From assembly GCA_903822185.1 (NCBI GenBank), contig CAIJOA010000026.1:27827-91826 (forward strand): a stretch of 64,000 nt of DNA, read 5' to 3'. The translations under genes and the position numbers were made by a program. Every line of letters starts with the position of its first letter. Within the stretch, counting starts at the first letter, position 1. This stretch comes from an uncultured Rhodospirillales bacterium (lineage in GTDB: Bacteria > Pseudomonadota > Alphaproteobacteria > ATCC43930 > CGMCC-115725). The notes beneath the pieces were generated by a model. That model did not search any database and had not been told where the DNA came from. It saw only the letters and a program-made list of their open reading frames with translations. Of the stretch, positions 28,722 to 35,967 are shown in pieces.

Positions 28722-29777
28722 TCAATTCCAAACCGACTTGCCGCTCGCGTCTTTGATTTCCTTCTTCCAGCTGTCCTGGATCACCGGAACAACCGCGGCC
28801 GGCATCGCGACGTAAGCGAGCGGGTCGGCCATCGGCTTGCCGTTCTTGTAGGCCCAATCGAAGAACTTCAGGACCTGTGCCGAATTTTCGGCCTTATCGG
28901 TCTTCACCTGCATCAGCGCCCAGGTCGTGGCCGTGATCGGCCAGGAATTGTCGCCGACTTGGTCGGTGATGACGAGGTTGAAGCCCGGCGCGCTCTTCCA
29001 ATCGGCATTGGCCGCGGCCGCTGCGAAAGTCTCGAGGCTCGGCATCATCGTCTTGCCGTTCTTGTTGACCAGCTTGGTGAAGGCGAGGTTGTTCTGGAGG
29101 GCGTAGGCATATTCGACATAGCCGATCGCACCCTGGGTGCGGGCCGCGAGCGCCGCGACGCCTTCGTTACCCTTGCCGCCGAGACCCGAGACCGGCCATT
29201 CGACCGCGGTATCTTCGCCGACTTTGTCGCGCCATTCCGCGCTGACCTTCGAGAGATAGTCGGTGAAGTTGAAGGTCGTGCCCGACCCGTCCGAGCGATG
29301 AACGACGGCGATATCGAGCGCCGGCAGCTTCACGCCGGGGTTGAGTTTGGCGATCGCCACGTCATCCCACTTGGTGATCTTGCCGAGATACATATTGGCG
29401 AGCGTCGCGCCATCGAGGGTCAGTTGACCCTTTTCGATGCCGGGGAGGTTCACCAGGACGACGACGCCGCCCATGATGAACGGGAACTGGGTCAGACCGT
29501 TCTTCTGCAGGTCAGCCGCGCTGAGCGGCTTGTCGGTCGCGCCGAAATCGACGGTCTTGGCTTCGATCTGATTGATGCCGCCGCCCGAGCCGATCGACTG
29601 GTAGTTGAGGCTGGAACCGGTTGCGGCCTTATAGCTCTCGGCCCACTTCGCGAGGATCGGATAGGCGAAGGTCGAGCCCGCGCCGGTCATTTCCGCCGCG
29701 TTGGCGGCATGCGCCGCGACAAGCCCGATGACGGCTACCGAAGCAGCCCGCAACATCGTGCGTCCCAAGTTTCTCAT
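28722..29777 (-). CDS. pstS: Phosphate ABC transporter periplasmic binding protein
   Basis: PstS captures inorganic phosphate for the PstCAB importer. The 351-residue protein starts MRNLGRTMLRAASVAVIG with a signal peptide cleaved near ANA-A. The mature N-terminus EMTGAGSTFAYPILAKWAESY and the phosphate-binding segments QSIGSGGGINQI, DFGATDKPLS and VHRSDGSGTTFNFTDYL are typical. The ATG at 29777 has AGGAGAAATT before it. pstC, pstA, pstB and phoU are not next to it. PHO-box-like repeats lie 70-114 bp upstream. Confidence 0.95.
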   Translation of the reverse strand: MRNLGRTMLRAASVAVIGLVAAHAANAAEMTGAGSTFAYPILAKWAESYKAATGSSLNYQSIGSGGGINQIEAKTVDFGATDKPLSAADLQKNGLTQFPFIMGGVVVLVNLPGIEKGQLTLDGATLANMYLGKITKWDDVAIAKLNPGVKLPALDIAVVHRSDGSGTTFNFTDYLSKVSAEWRDKVGEDTAVEWPVSGLGGKGNEGVAALAARTQGAIGYVEYAYALQNNLAFTKLVNKNGKTMMPSLETFAAAAANADWKSAPGFNLVITDQVGDNSWPITATTWALMQVKTDKAENSAQVLKFFDWAYKNGKPMADPLAYVAMPAAVVPVIQDSWKKEIKDASGKSVWN

Positions 29778-29847
29778 AATTTCTCCTGAATAGGTTTTTA
29801 GCAGCGCGCCCCTCGCGCGCTTTGAAGACGAATGGACCTTAGGGGGC

Positions 29848-29891
29848 CGGGGTTGCACCCATATGACAGTGGCGTTGCATATTTGTGACAC
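29848..29891 (-). promoter_or_regulatory. Tandem PHO-box-like array upstream of pstS
   Basis: Read on the minus strand, four consecutive 11-bp units begin GTGTCACAAAT, ATGCAACGCCA, CTGTCATATGG and GTGCAACCCCG. Units 1 and 3 match the PhoB half-site (CTGTCA-like), and units 2 and 4 share TGCAAC. The 11-bp periodicity is that of PhoB-bound direct repeats. The array ends 70 bp upstream of the pstS start, so PhoB-dependent induction of pstS under phosphate limitation is likely. Confidence 0.7.
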
Positions 29892-30294
29892 ATATCCCCG
29901 GAGGCTCCGGCCGCGCCGGTAGCGCGGATCGCCTCTCTATCCTGGTAGGAGATCGACCCGCCGGCCTCGGACGAGACTTGTAGAGGAGTCGAAATGGAAT
30001 TGAGATGAAGCCGACAACAAATTCGCGGCACTTCATCGCGCCGTCGATAATCATTCAATCGATCCGCCGCCGGGCGTAAATCCACGCAGAAGAATGATCG
30101 GCGAATTTGTTTTCGACTATCGCGCTACTCGTCAACAACGCCTCGAGAGGGTGTTCGGAGTCGTTTCTCCACACGGCCACATCTAGCCCGATGACGTTCT
30201 TGCTACACAAATTCTGGGGGTGATGGTAAATTTTAAATGCGGGCGGTGCATTGGATGGGCCGATGCAGAGCCCCTCGTTCAGAGGAAAGCCATC
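29892..30294. other. Intergenic DNA between pstS control region and lysine-rich peptide gene
   Basis: About 400 bp without a convincing gene. Short reading frames on both strands have no recognisable content and poor codon use. The region probably holds the promoter of the small gene at 30295; an A+T-rich stretch at about 30203-30240 is the best place for it, but I see no clear -35/-10 pair. Confidence 0.55.
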
Positions 30295-30363
30295 ATGGCA
30301 GCAAAGAAAAAGGCTAAGAAGGTTGTGAAGAAGAAGAAGGCCGCGAAGAAGAAAAAGAAGTAG
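30295..30363 (+). CDS. 22-residue lysine-rich peptide
   Basis: An ATG preceded by AGAGGAAAG (30281-30289) opens a 22-codon frame. It encodes only Met, Ala, Val and Lys, with 14 lysines in runs of two to five, and ends in TAG. It resembles the AAKKK-rich tails of bacterial histone-H1-like proteins and would bind nucleic acid or acidic surfaces. A good ribosome binding site, AAG/AAA codon alternation and two strong hairpins immediately downstream argue for a real, well-expressed small gene. I cannot name a family. The antisense frame across it is a shadow. Confidence 0.6.
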   Translation: MAAKKKAKKVVKKKKAAKKKKK

Positions 30364-30390
30364 TCTTCTTTCTTCTAGCTTTCTACCCAT

Positions 30391-30435
30391 GGTGGGGCTG
30401 CTTCCGAGTCGATAAAACTCAGAGGCAGCCCCACC
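30391..30435 (+). terminator. Long hairpin after the lysine-rich peptide gene
   Basis: GGTGGGGCTGCTTC (30391-30404) pairs with GAGGCAGCCCCACC (30422-30435), allowing one G-U pair. The inner GAGT/ACTC stem closes a seven-base loop. The downstream T-tract is short (CCTTTT), so it may stabilise the mRNA 3' end or be a small RNA as well as a terminator. Confidence 0.6.
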
Positions 30436-30445
30436 AACCTTTTGG

Positions 30446-30480
30446 AGCCTCGTTTTTCTTCAAAACGAGGCTAAATTTTT
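30446..30480 (+). terminator. Rho-independent terminator
   Basis: A perfect 11-bp stem, AGCCTCGTTTT (30446-30456) with AAAACGAGGCT (30462-30472) and a TCTTC loop, is followed by AAATTTTT. This is the stronger of the two hairpins downstream of the lysine-rich peptide gene. Confidence 0.8.
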
Positions 30481-30522
30481 GCCTTGAAATCCTGGCTCGA
30501 AATCGGCTGCGACCGTCCAATT

Positions 30523-30540
30523 TTGACAGTGCTGTGACAG
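30523..30540 (-). promoter_or_regulatory. PHO-box-like direct repeat
   Basis: On the minus strand the sequence reads CTGTCACAGCACTGTCAA, two CTGTCA half-sites with the 7-4-7 spacing of the PHO box. No gene start lies at the right distance on that strand, and the nearest leftward gene is pstS, about 750 bp away beyond the lysine-rich gene. On the plus strand TTGACA (30523-30528) could instead be a -35 element, but no good -10 follows. Confidence 0.4.
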
Positions 30541-30593
30541 CCCTGTGCGGTATCGGTTTAGCAACACTTCAATCATCGTGACCGCGCCGAAAG

Positions 30594-30616
30594 CCGCATG
30601 AATATGCGGGTTTTTT
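30594..30616 (+). terminator. Short hairpin with T-tract
   Basis: CCGCAT (30594-30599) pairs with ATGCGG (30604-30609) around a GAAT loop, followed by GTTTTTT (30610-30616). It has the form of a Rho-independent terminator on the plus strand, but no gene is seen just upstream; an unannotated small RNA ending here is possible. Confidence 0.5.
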
Positions 30617-31337
30617 AATCACGGCTTTCTTTATCCATTGATATTGAAACATCGACGCATATTGCACCACGCAATACGCCTGACGTCTCCTCCATCGCAC
30701 CCGATGCACGGCGCAATGAGGATGATCGACTCATTAAGGCGATCGCATCCTGCTGCATGTGAATGACGAACCTCGCGATCGCAATCGAGCCCACGACGCC
30801 GGCAACAGCACCGTCGCTTCGTCGCGCCATCGGATCGTCGGCGTCCCGCCGCGCCGCTTCTAGATCATCGCGCGCGACGAAAAACGATCGCGCGACGGAT
30901 CACGCGATCCTATTTTTGAATCGCACCGCGCGGCGGCGTGTTTCCCCCGATTTTCGCGACTCGCGGGGGAAATTGGATTTTCGGACCCGCGAATGCGATC
31001 CGCGGATCGGCGCGTGAGCGTCATCGCATGCGCGTCGATCGATGCGATGCGTCACCCCAACGACGCTCGCTACCGCCGAGTTTGGAAACCGCAACGCTAT
31101 CGGACTGAAGTTGCGTGATCGCGCACGCTGCTGCGATCGCTCTTGTTTGGATTTACGAAAGCCGTGTGCGTCATCACGCGCGATGTCGGACATCGTCTTC
31201 GCGGCGCCCGTAGAGGTGTGATCGTTATGCAACAGTACGAACTACGCGTGAAATCGAATTCGATGATGCGGCGGCGCGATGAAGAATGCGAAGAGTCGAT
31301 GCGGCGGTCGTCGCAGCGCGCCACATATATAAAGAGA

Positions 31338-31367
31338 AAGGCCCGCCGTGATATCACGGCGGGCCTT
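31338..31367 (-). terminator. rpmB terminator (perfect 30-bp palindrome)
   Basis: AAGGCCCGCCGTGAT is followed directly by its reverse complement ATCACGGCGGGCCTT. On the minus strand it is followed by TTCTCTTTATAT. It lies 47 bp after the rpmB stop. Confidence 0.85.
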
Positions 31368-31413
31368 AGTCGGAAATTTTTAGAAGGCGGCTCGGAAACG
31401 AGCCGCGATTTCT

Positions 31414-31716
31414 TTAGGCGTGCGCGGCTTCGCGTTTTGCCTTCGCGTTTTCGACGCGGCGCTTCAAGCGGCGCGCATCGACCGAGAGTTTCGCATCCGA
31501 CGTGCTCAGCAGATAGCTGTCGAGGCCGCCATTATGCTCGATGGTGCGGATGGCATTGGTCGTCAGACGCATCGGCACGGCAAAGCCGAGAATGTCGGAG
31601 AGGACCGCAGTGCGCTGCAGGTTCGGCAGAAAGCGCCGTTTGGTTTTGTTGTTGGCGTGGCTGACATTGTTGCCAACTTGAACGCCTTTACCCGTGATGC
31701 TGCAACGCCGCGACAT
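31414..31716 (-). CDS. rpmB: 50S ribosomal protein L28
   Basis: L28 is a structural protein of the large ribosomal subunit. The 100-residue sequence starts [20 protein letters not shown] and continues [13 protein letters not shown], characteristic of alphaproteobacterial L28 (longer than the 78-residue E. coli form). A Met two codons upstream is possible but MSRRC fits the family. It is a monocistronic unit ending at a strong palindrome. Confidence 0.97.
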   Translation of the reverse strand: MSRRCSITGKGVQVGNNVSHANNKTKRRFLPNLQRTAVLSDILGFAVPMRLTTNAIRTIEHNGGLDSYLLSTSDAKLSVDARRLKRRVENAKAKREAAHA

Positions 31717-31838
31717 GATCAATCCTCGTTTTCGGAACGCGGTTTTTTAATGGAAACCGCTGAAATGGTCAAGCCAAAGCGCCCGATTGGGCATCTTTAC
31801 CTTCGTTAGACCGCCAAGATTGGCGCAAAACGGTGCCC

Positions 31839-31857
31839 GCCGGGTGCCAAACCCGGC
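31839..31857 (-). terminator. Possible terminator of the Atm1-type gene
   Basis: GCCGGGT (31839-31845) and ACCCGGC (31851-31857) form a 7-bp stem just after the stop at 31865. On the minus strand a short T-run (CGTTTTGCG) follows about 8 bases later. Confidence 0.35.
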
Positions 31858-31864
31858 TTTGACC

Positions 31865-33730
31865 CTACTCCGCGACCTCGATTTGGGTCTCGGCGGCGAG
31901 CGCAGCGGCGCGGGCGTCGGCTTCCTGCTGACGTTCCCACATCGCGGCATAGACACCGTGGCGGGCGATGAGCTGACCGTGATTGCCGCGTTCGACGATA
32001 CGGCCGTCATCGACCACGAGAATCTCGTTGGCGTGAATAACGGTCGAAAGACGATGAGCAATGATCAGCGTCGTGCGGTCCTGCGAGACTTCATCAAGGC
32101 TCGCTTGGATCTCGCGTTCGGTCGCCGTATCGAGCGCCGAAGTCGCCTCATCGAACAAGAGGATGCGCGGTTCCTTGAGGATCACGCGGGCGATCGCGAC
32201 GCGCTGCTTCTCCCCACCCGAGAGCTTCAAGCCGCGCTCGCCGACGGCGCTGTTGTAACCGTCGGGCAGGGCCTTCACGAATTCGGCGATCTGGGCGTGA
32301 CGCGCCGCGCCTTCCACTTCGGCGGCGGAAGCGCCGGGACGGCCATAGGCGATATTGTAGAAAATCGAATCGTTGAACAGCACCGTATCCTGCGGCACCA
32401 CACCGATGGCGCGGCGAATGCTGTCTTGGCTGACATCGCGCAGATCCTGCCCGTCGATTTTGATCGAGCCTTCGTTCACGTCGTAGAAACGGAACAGCAG
32501 CCGCGAGATGGTCGATTTACCGGCGCCCGACGGACCAACGATGGCCAACGTGCCGCCCGGCGCGATGCGGAACGACACGTCCTTCAGAATCGGCCGGCGC
32601 GGATCGTAGGCGAAAGACACATGATCGAAGACGATCTCGCCCCGCGTCGCGGTCAAAGCCGGCGCGGCGGGCTTGTCCTGTACCTCGGGTGCAACGCCCA
32701 GCAGACGGAACATCGATTCGAGATCGGTCAGCGACTGCTTGATGTTGCGATAGACCGTGCCGAGCACGTTGAGCGGCTGATAAAGCTGCACGAGGTATGA
32801 GTTCACCAGCACGAAATCGCCGACCGTCATACGGCCGGCGCTGACGCCCTCCGCCGCGAGCAGCATCACGCTGACGAGGCCGGTGGTGATGATGATGCCC
32901 TGGCCGATATTGAGGAACGACAGCGTGTGCTGGCTTTTGACCGCGGCGAATTCATAAGCCTGCAAGGCGCGATCGAAACGCTTCGATTCGTGATCCTCGT
33001 TGGCGAAATATTTGACCGTCTCGTAGTTGAGCAGGCTGTCGATCGCCTTGGTGTTCGCCTCGCTGTCGCGCTCGTTCATCTCGCGGCGGAACTGCAGCCG
33101 CCAATCGGTGACGAGGAAGGTAAAGGTGACATAGGCGGCGATGGTGACGACCGTCACCGCCGCGAAGGTCCATTCGTACAGGCTCCACAGGATGGCGCAG
33201 ACCAGTACGATCTCGAACATCGTCGGGACGAACGAGAAGAGGAAATAATCGAGCAGGAATTCGGTGCCGCGAATACCGCGTTCGACCGCGCGCGACAGGC
33301 CGCCGGTCTGGCGTTCGAGATGAAAGCGCAGCGACAACTGATGCAAATGGCGGAACGTCGTCAGCGCGACATCGCGCACCGCGCGCTGTCCGACTTTGGC
33401 GAAGACCGCATCGCGCAATTCGGCAAAGGCCTGGGCGCCAACGCGGGCGACGCCATAACCGACGATCAGCATGATCGGCACGCCGATCAGCAGCGCCTTG
33501 CCCGGCGTCAGCGCATCGACCGCATGCTTATAAAACATCGGCACATAGACGGTCAGCGACTTGGCGCAGACCAGCAGCCCCAGCGCGATGACGACGCGAA
33601 CCCGCAAATCCCAATGGCCGCGCGGCCAGAGATACGGAAACAGCTTGGTGACGGCTTTCAACTCGTCCTTGAACTTGACCTCGCGGACCCGGTCGATGCG
33701 GCGTTTTTGCCCGCCGCGGTCTCTGCTCAT
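31865..33730 (-). CDS. Atm1/HMT1-type ABC exporter (fused permease-ATPase)
   Basis: This 621-residue half-transporter has six N-terminal membrane helices (about residues 40-320) and a C-terminal ATPase. NYETVKYFANEDHE in the cytoplasmic loop is a hallmark of the Atm1 group, which exports glutathione-linked metal or sulfur compounds. ATPase motifs are GPSGAGKSTISRLLFRFYD, LSGGEKQRVAIARVIL and ILLFDEATSALD. The ATG at 33730 is used; an upstream in-frame TTG is two codons earlier. Its start lies 2 bp after the stop of the MFS gene, so the two are co-transcribed. Confidence 0.92.
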   Translation of the reverse strand: MSRDRGGQKRRIDRVREVKFKDELKAVTKLFPYLWPRGHWDLRVRVVIALGLLVCAKSLTVYVPMFYKHAVDALTPGKALLIGVPIMLIVGYGVARVGAQAFAELRDAVFAKVGQRAVRDVALTTFRHLHQLSLRFHLERQTGGLSRAVERGIRGTEFLLDYFLFSFVPTMFEIVLVCAILWSLYEWTFAAVTVVTIAAYVTFTFLVTDWRLQFRREMNERDSEANTKAIDSLLNYETVKYFANEDHESKRFDRALQAYEFAAVKSQHTLSFLNIGQGIIITTGLVSVMLLAAEGVSAGRMTVGDFVLVNSYLVQLYQPLNVLGTVYRNIKQSLTDLESMFRLLGVAPEVQDKPAAPALTATRGEIVFDHVSFAYDPRRPILKDVSFRIAPGGTLAIVGPSGAGKSTISRLLFRFYDVNEGSIKIDGQDLRDVSQDSIRRAIGVVPQDTVLFNDSIFYNIAYGRPGASAAEVEGAARHAQIAEFVKALPDGYNSAVGERGLKLSGGEKQRVAIARVILKEPRILLFDEATSALDTATEREIQASLDEVSQDRTTLIIAHRLSTVIHANEILVVDDGRIVERGNHGQLIARHGVYAAMWERQQEADARAAALAAETQIEVAE

Positions 33731-33732
33731 GC

Positions 33733-34899
33733 TCAAACCGTTTTCTCCCCGCGCGGCAGCTTCATGGCCATCACGACCACCGCCACCATGATAATTGCCC
33801 CGCCATAATACGGCGCGTCACGGCCTACCGCACTGTAAACCAGCCCCGCGAACAACGGCCCCAGGATGCGCGACAAGCTTTGCGCCGATTGATTGACCCC
33901 CAGAATCCCGCCGCGATCGGTCGAGCCGGCTTCCTTCGAGACGAGACTCGTGATCGTCGGATTAAGCAGCCCCATCCCCGCTGCCAGCAGCGCCATCACC
34001 GCCAACACCGTCGGCAGATTGAAGCTGAACGGCAGCGCGGCGAGTCCGATCGTCAGCAGGATCGTGCCGCCGATCGCGACCTGGCGTTCGCCGAATCGCT
34101 TGGTCAGCCGGCCGATCAAACCGCCCTGAATTGCCGCGAGCACCAGACCGACAAAGAAGAAGACCCAGCCGACCTGTTTCGGTCCCCATCCGAAAACATC
34201 GGTCGCCCAAAGCGCAAAGGTCGTCTCGACGCCGGCGAAGGCGATGCTGGTCCAGAAGAACAACAAAATGACATGACGCAGATTGGTTCGGCTGAAGGCC
34301 TCGCGTGCCAAGGCAAACCGGCTCGCCCGCCGCGTCCCGCCGCGCAAAGCCGCTGGCAGGCTTTCCTTCAACAGCAGCAGCGTCAGGATCAGCGCGACAC
34401 CCGAGAGAAACGCCGCCGCGAGTGCCGGCCGCGCGAGCGCGGCGTTGGTCGGATCGTCACCGGCCAGCATGCCGCCAAACGCCGGGCCCAGCGTAAAGCC
34501 GAGTCCGAAAGCGGCGCCGATCATGCCCATGCCCTTGGCGCGTTTGTCCTCGGTCGTAATGTCGGTGATATAGGCCTGCGCCGCCGCGATATTCCCGGCC
34601 CCCGCCCCGGCCAGCAACCGCGCGGCATAGATCATCCACAGCGCATCGGCCAAACCGAGCCAGATATAAGAGCAGACCGAGCAGACGAGACTCGCCACCA
34701 GCACCGGCTTGCGGCCCAATTTATCGGAGAGCCGGCCGAGGATCGGCGAGGAAAAGAACTGCGCGAACGAGTAGCACGCCATCAACGAGGTGACCTCGAG
34801 CGGCGAGGCGTGAAAATGCAGCGCGTAATAGGGCAACAGGGGAATAACCACCCCGAAGCCAATCAGATCGACAAAGACGATGAGGAAGAGGACGGACAT
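33733..34899 (-). CDS. MFS drug-efflux transporter, TetA-like
   Basis: This 388-residue protein with 12 predicted helices opens VLFLIVFVDLIGFGVVIPLLPYYA. It has the MFS loop-2/3 motif GRLSDKLGRKPVLV, both typical of the DHA1/TetA group of proton-driven drug exporters. The motif-C-like GAAFGLGFTLGPAFGGML (antiporter signature) is present in helix 5. It lies immediately upstream of the Atm1-type exporter on the same strand. No tetR-type repressor is adjacent. Actual substrates are unknown and tetracycline export should not be assumed. Confidence 0.88.
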   Translation of the reverse strand: MSVLFLIVFVDLIGFGVVIPLLPYYALHFHASPLEVTSLMACYSFAQFFSSPILGRLSDKLGRKPVLVASLVCSVCSYIWLGLADALWMIYAARLLAGAGAGNIAAAQAYITDITTEDKRAKGMGMIGAAFGLGFTLGPAFGGMLAGDDPTNAALARPALAAAFLSGVALILTLLLLKESLPAALRGGTRRASRFALAREAFSRTNLRHVILLFFWTSIAFAGVETTFALWATDVFGWGPKQVGWVFFFVGLVLAAIQGGLIGRLTKRFGERQVAIGGTILLTIGLAALPFSFNLPTVLAVMALLAAGMGLLNPTITSLVSKEAGSTDRGGILGVNQSAQSLSRILGPLFAGLVYSAVGRDAPYYGGAIIMVAVVVMAMKLPRGEKTV

Positions 34900-35216
34900 G
34901 AGACAGCGCGCTCCATAGCGCGGATTCCGGCGGCAAAACAGTGCGCTAAGCCACGCTCGCTTAGGCGTGAAGAGCAGCGAGCTAGCCTGAAAATTGGGTT
35001 CGTTTCGTAATTTTTCTCTTTATCCTTGTGATACAGAGAGTTAGCCAGGGCGCCAATGAACGCCTTTAGCGTTCATTTATGTGGTCCGACCCGACAAAAA
35101 ATCAAGGTTTCTTATGCTTTTTAGCGATCACCCAGCCTTCGCCACATCTATGCAAATCACGTACAAATTTGGCTTCGGCTTGATATATACGCTGATGGCG
35201 TATATATAATTGTCGC
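34900..35216. other. Intergenic region before the three-gene cassette
   Basis: A 317-bp gap between divergent units. It carries a 9-bp hairpin (35055-35063 with 35069-35077, AATGAACGC and GCGTTCATT) and, at its right end, the promoter/operator of the cassette listed below. The left end should hold the promoter of the MFS gene. No gene is visible. Confidence 0.6.
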
Positions 35217-35217
35217 G
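35180..35217 (+). promoter_or_regulatory. Promoter with overlapping palindromic operator; leaderless start
   Basis: TTGATA (35180-35185) and a perfect TATAAT (35205-35210) with 19-bp spacing form a promoter whose expected transcription start falls on the GTG at 35217, implying a leaderless mRNA. A 9-bp inverted repeat, TATATACGC (35184-35192) and GCGTATATA (35198-35206), sits between and on the two hexamers. It is well placed for repression, plausibly by the HTH protein of the same cassette. Confidence 0.6.
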
Positions 35218-35558
35218 TGTGGACAGCAGCGCACATTCGGATCGATTTGGTGGTCGATACTACCGACGATCCCGTCGTTACCGCCGAAATCATCACGCCG
35301 GCCGGAACGCTGCGCGCCATGGCGGAGCCGGAACGGCGCGACGGAATTTTGATCCTGCATGGCTGTCACATGCATGGCGAAGATGTCGGTCCGAATGAAT
35401 TTGGCGCGCCGCAACTGCGATGGCTCGCGCAAGCAGCGATGGAGATGTTCGATGTCGATGAAATCCGAGTTGAGGGAGAAGTTCGGACCTCAGGTGCAAA
35501 TCCGGGACATCGCCCGCGTCCCCTCCGGTTCACCCGCAAGATACGTCCTGAAAGCTGA
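35217..35558 (+). CDS. Small protein of unknown function, first gene of cassette
   Basis: This 113-residue protein starts at a GTG. The N-terminal part looks like a compact beta-rich fold (IRIDLVVDTTDDPVVTAEIITPAGTLRAMA, then GILILHGCHMHGEDVGPNEFG). It continues through a helix (RWLAQAAMEMFDVDEIRVEG) to a basic tail, RTSGANPGHRPRPLRFTRK. The last 107 bp overlap the next gene in another frame, and both proteins keep sensible composition there. I do not recognise the family. Pairing with an HTH gene under one operator suggests a toxin-antitoxin-like or self-regulated unit, which is inference. Confidence 0.6.
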   Translation: MWTAAHIRIDLVVDTTDDPVVTAEIITPAGTLRAMAEPERRDGILILHGCHMHGEDVGPNEFGAPQLRWLAQAAMEMFDVDEIRVEGEVRTSGANPGHRPRPLRFTRKIRPES

Positions 35559-35967
35559 CACGCCGTTCCATCGCACCGTCACCGTGGCAGAAGCTTTGAC
35601 GAAACGCGGACTCACCTTGTTGCAAGCGAAGCGGATCGTGACGCGGCTCGCGAACGGAGAGGGCGTCGCCGTGGAAATGCCGATGGTCGAGGATCAGGAA
35701 ATTTTCGAGCAGGAGCTATTGGGTCTCCGCGTCGTACCCGAAAGACGCGATCCGCCTGATGAGGTGAACGTGAAAGAGATTCGCGAACGCCTTGGGCTGT
35801 CCCAGGATGAGTTTGCGACGCGATTTGGGTTCGATACGGCATCCCTACGGAACTGGGAGCAGCAGCGCACCACTCCTGAAATTGCTGTGCGTTCATTTTT
35901 TCGAGTCATTCAAACTAATCCAAAGGCTGTTGAGAATGCCCTCTCATCGCCTAAAGAAAATGAATAG
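35452..35967 (+). CDS. XRE/HigA-like helix-turn-helix protein
   Basis: This 171-residue protein has an N-terminal domain of about 100 residues (MSMKSELREKFG, then RVPSGSPARYVLKAD). It contains a segment, KRGLTLLQAKRIVTRLANGEGVAVEMP, that loosely resembles the ribosomal L7/L12 C-terminal fold. A C-terminal HTH follows (residues 107-143: VKEIRERLGLSQDEFATRFG, then TASLRNWEQQRTTPE), as in antitoxins of the HigA/MqsA type. GGAG lies 7 bp before the ATG, inside the preceding gene. Its TAG stop shares one base with the GTG start of the DUF4238 gene. It probably represses the cassette through the palindrome at 35184-35206. Confidence 0.8.
   Translation: MSMKSELREKFGPQVQIRDIARVPSGSPARYVLKADTPFHRTVTVAEALTKRGLTLLQAKRIVTRLANGEGVAVEMPMVEDQEIFEQELLGLRVVPERRDPPDEVNVKEIRERLGLSQDEFATRFGFDTASLRNWEQQRTTPEIAVRSFFRVIQTNPKAVENALSSPKENE

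Larger units (their letters stand above)
30481..31337. other. Long intergenic region without confident genes
   Basis: About 860 bp between the terminator at 30480 and the rpmB terminator. It contains a PHO-box-like repeat (30523-30540) and a 6-bp hairpin followed by six T (30594-30616). Another hairpin has a 9-bp stem (30941-30949 with 30964-30972). The stretch from about 30735 to 31140 is crowded with GATCG/CGATGC words. Open frames exist on both strands but have Arg/Ser-rich, unstructured content and no clear ribosome binding sites, so I call none. Confidence 0.6.

Noticed and set aside
30055..30390. A 111-codon minus-strand frame with a Leu-rich start
   Set aside because: The Leu-rich part is only the complement of the lysine codons of the small plus-strand gene.
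30763..31017. An 84-codon plus-strand frame in the long intergenic region
   Set aside because: No ribosome binding site, Arg/Ser/Thr-rich content and no family resemblance.
30739..31140. GCGATCGC octamers resembling the cyanobacterial HIP1 repeat
   Set aside because: The same octamer also occurs inside several coding regions here (for example near 5394, 15600 and 17729), so it is probably a by-product of GC-rich composition.
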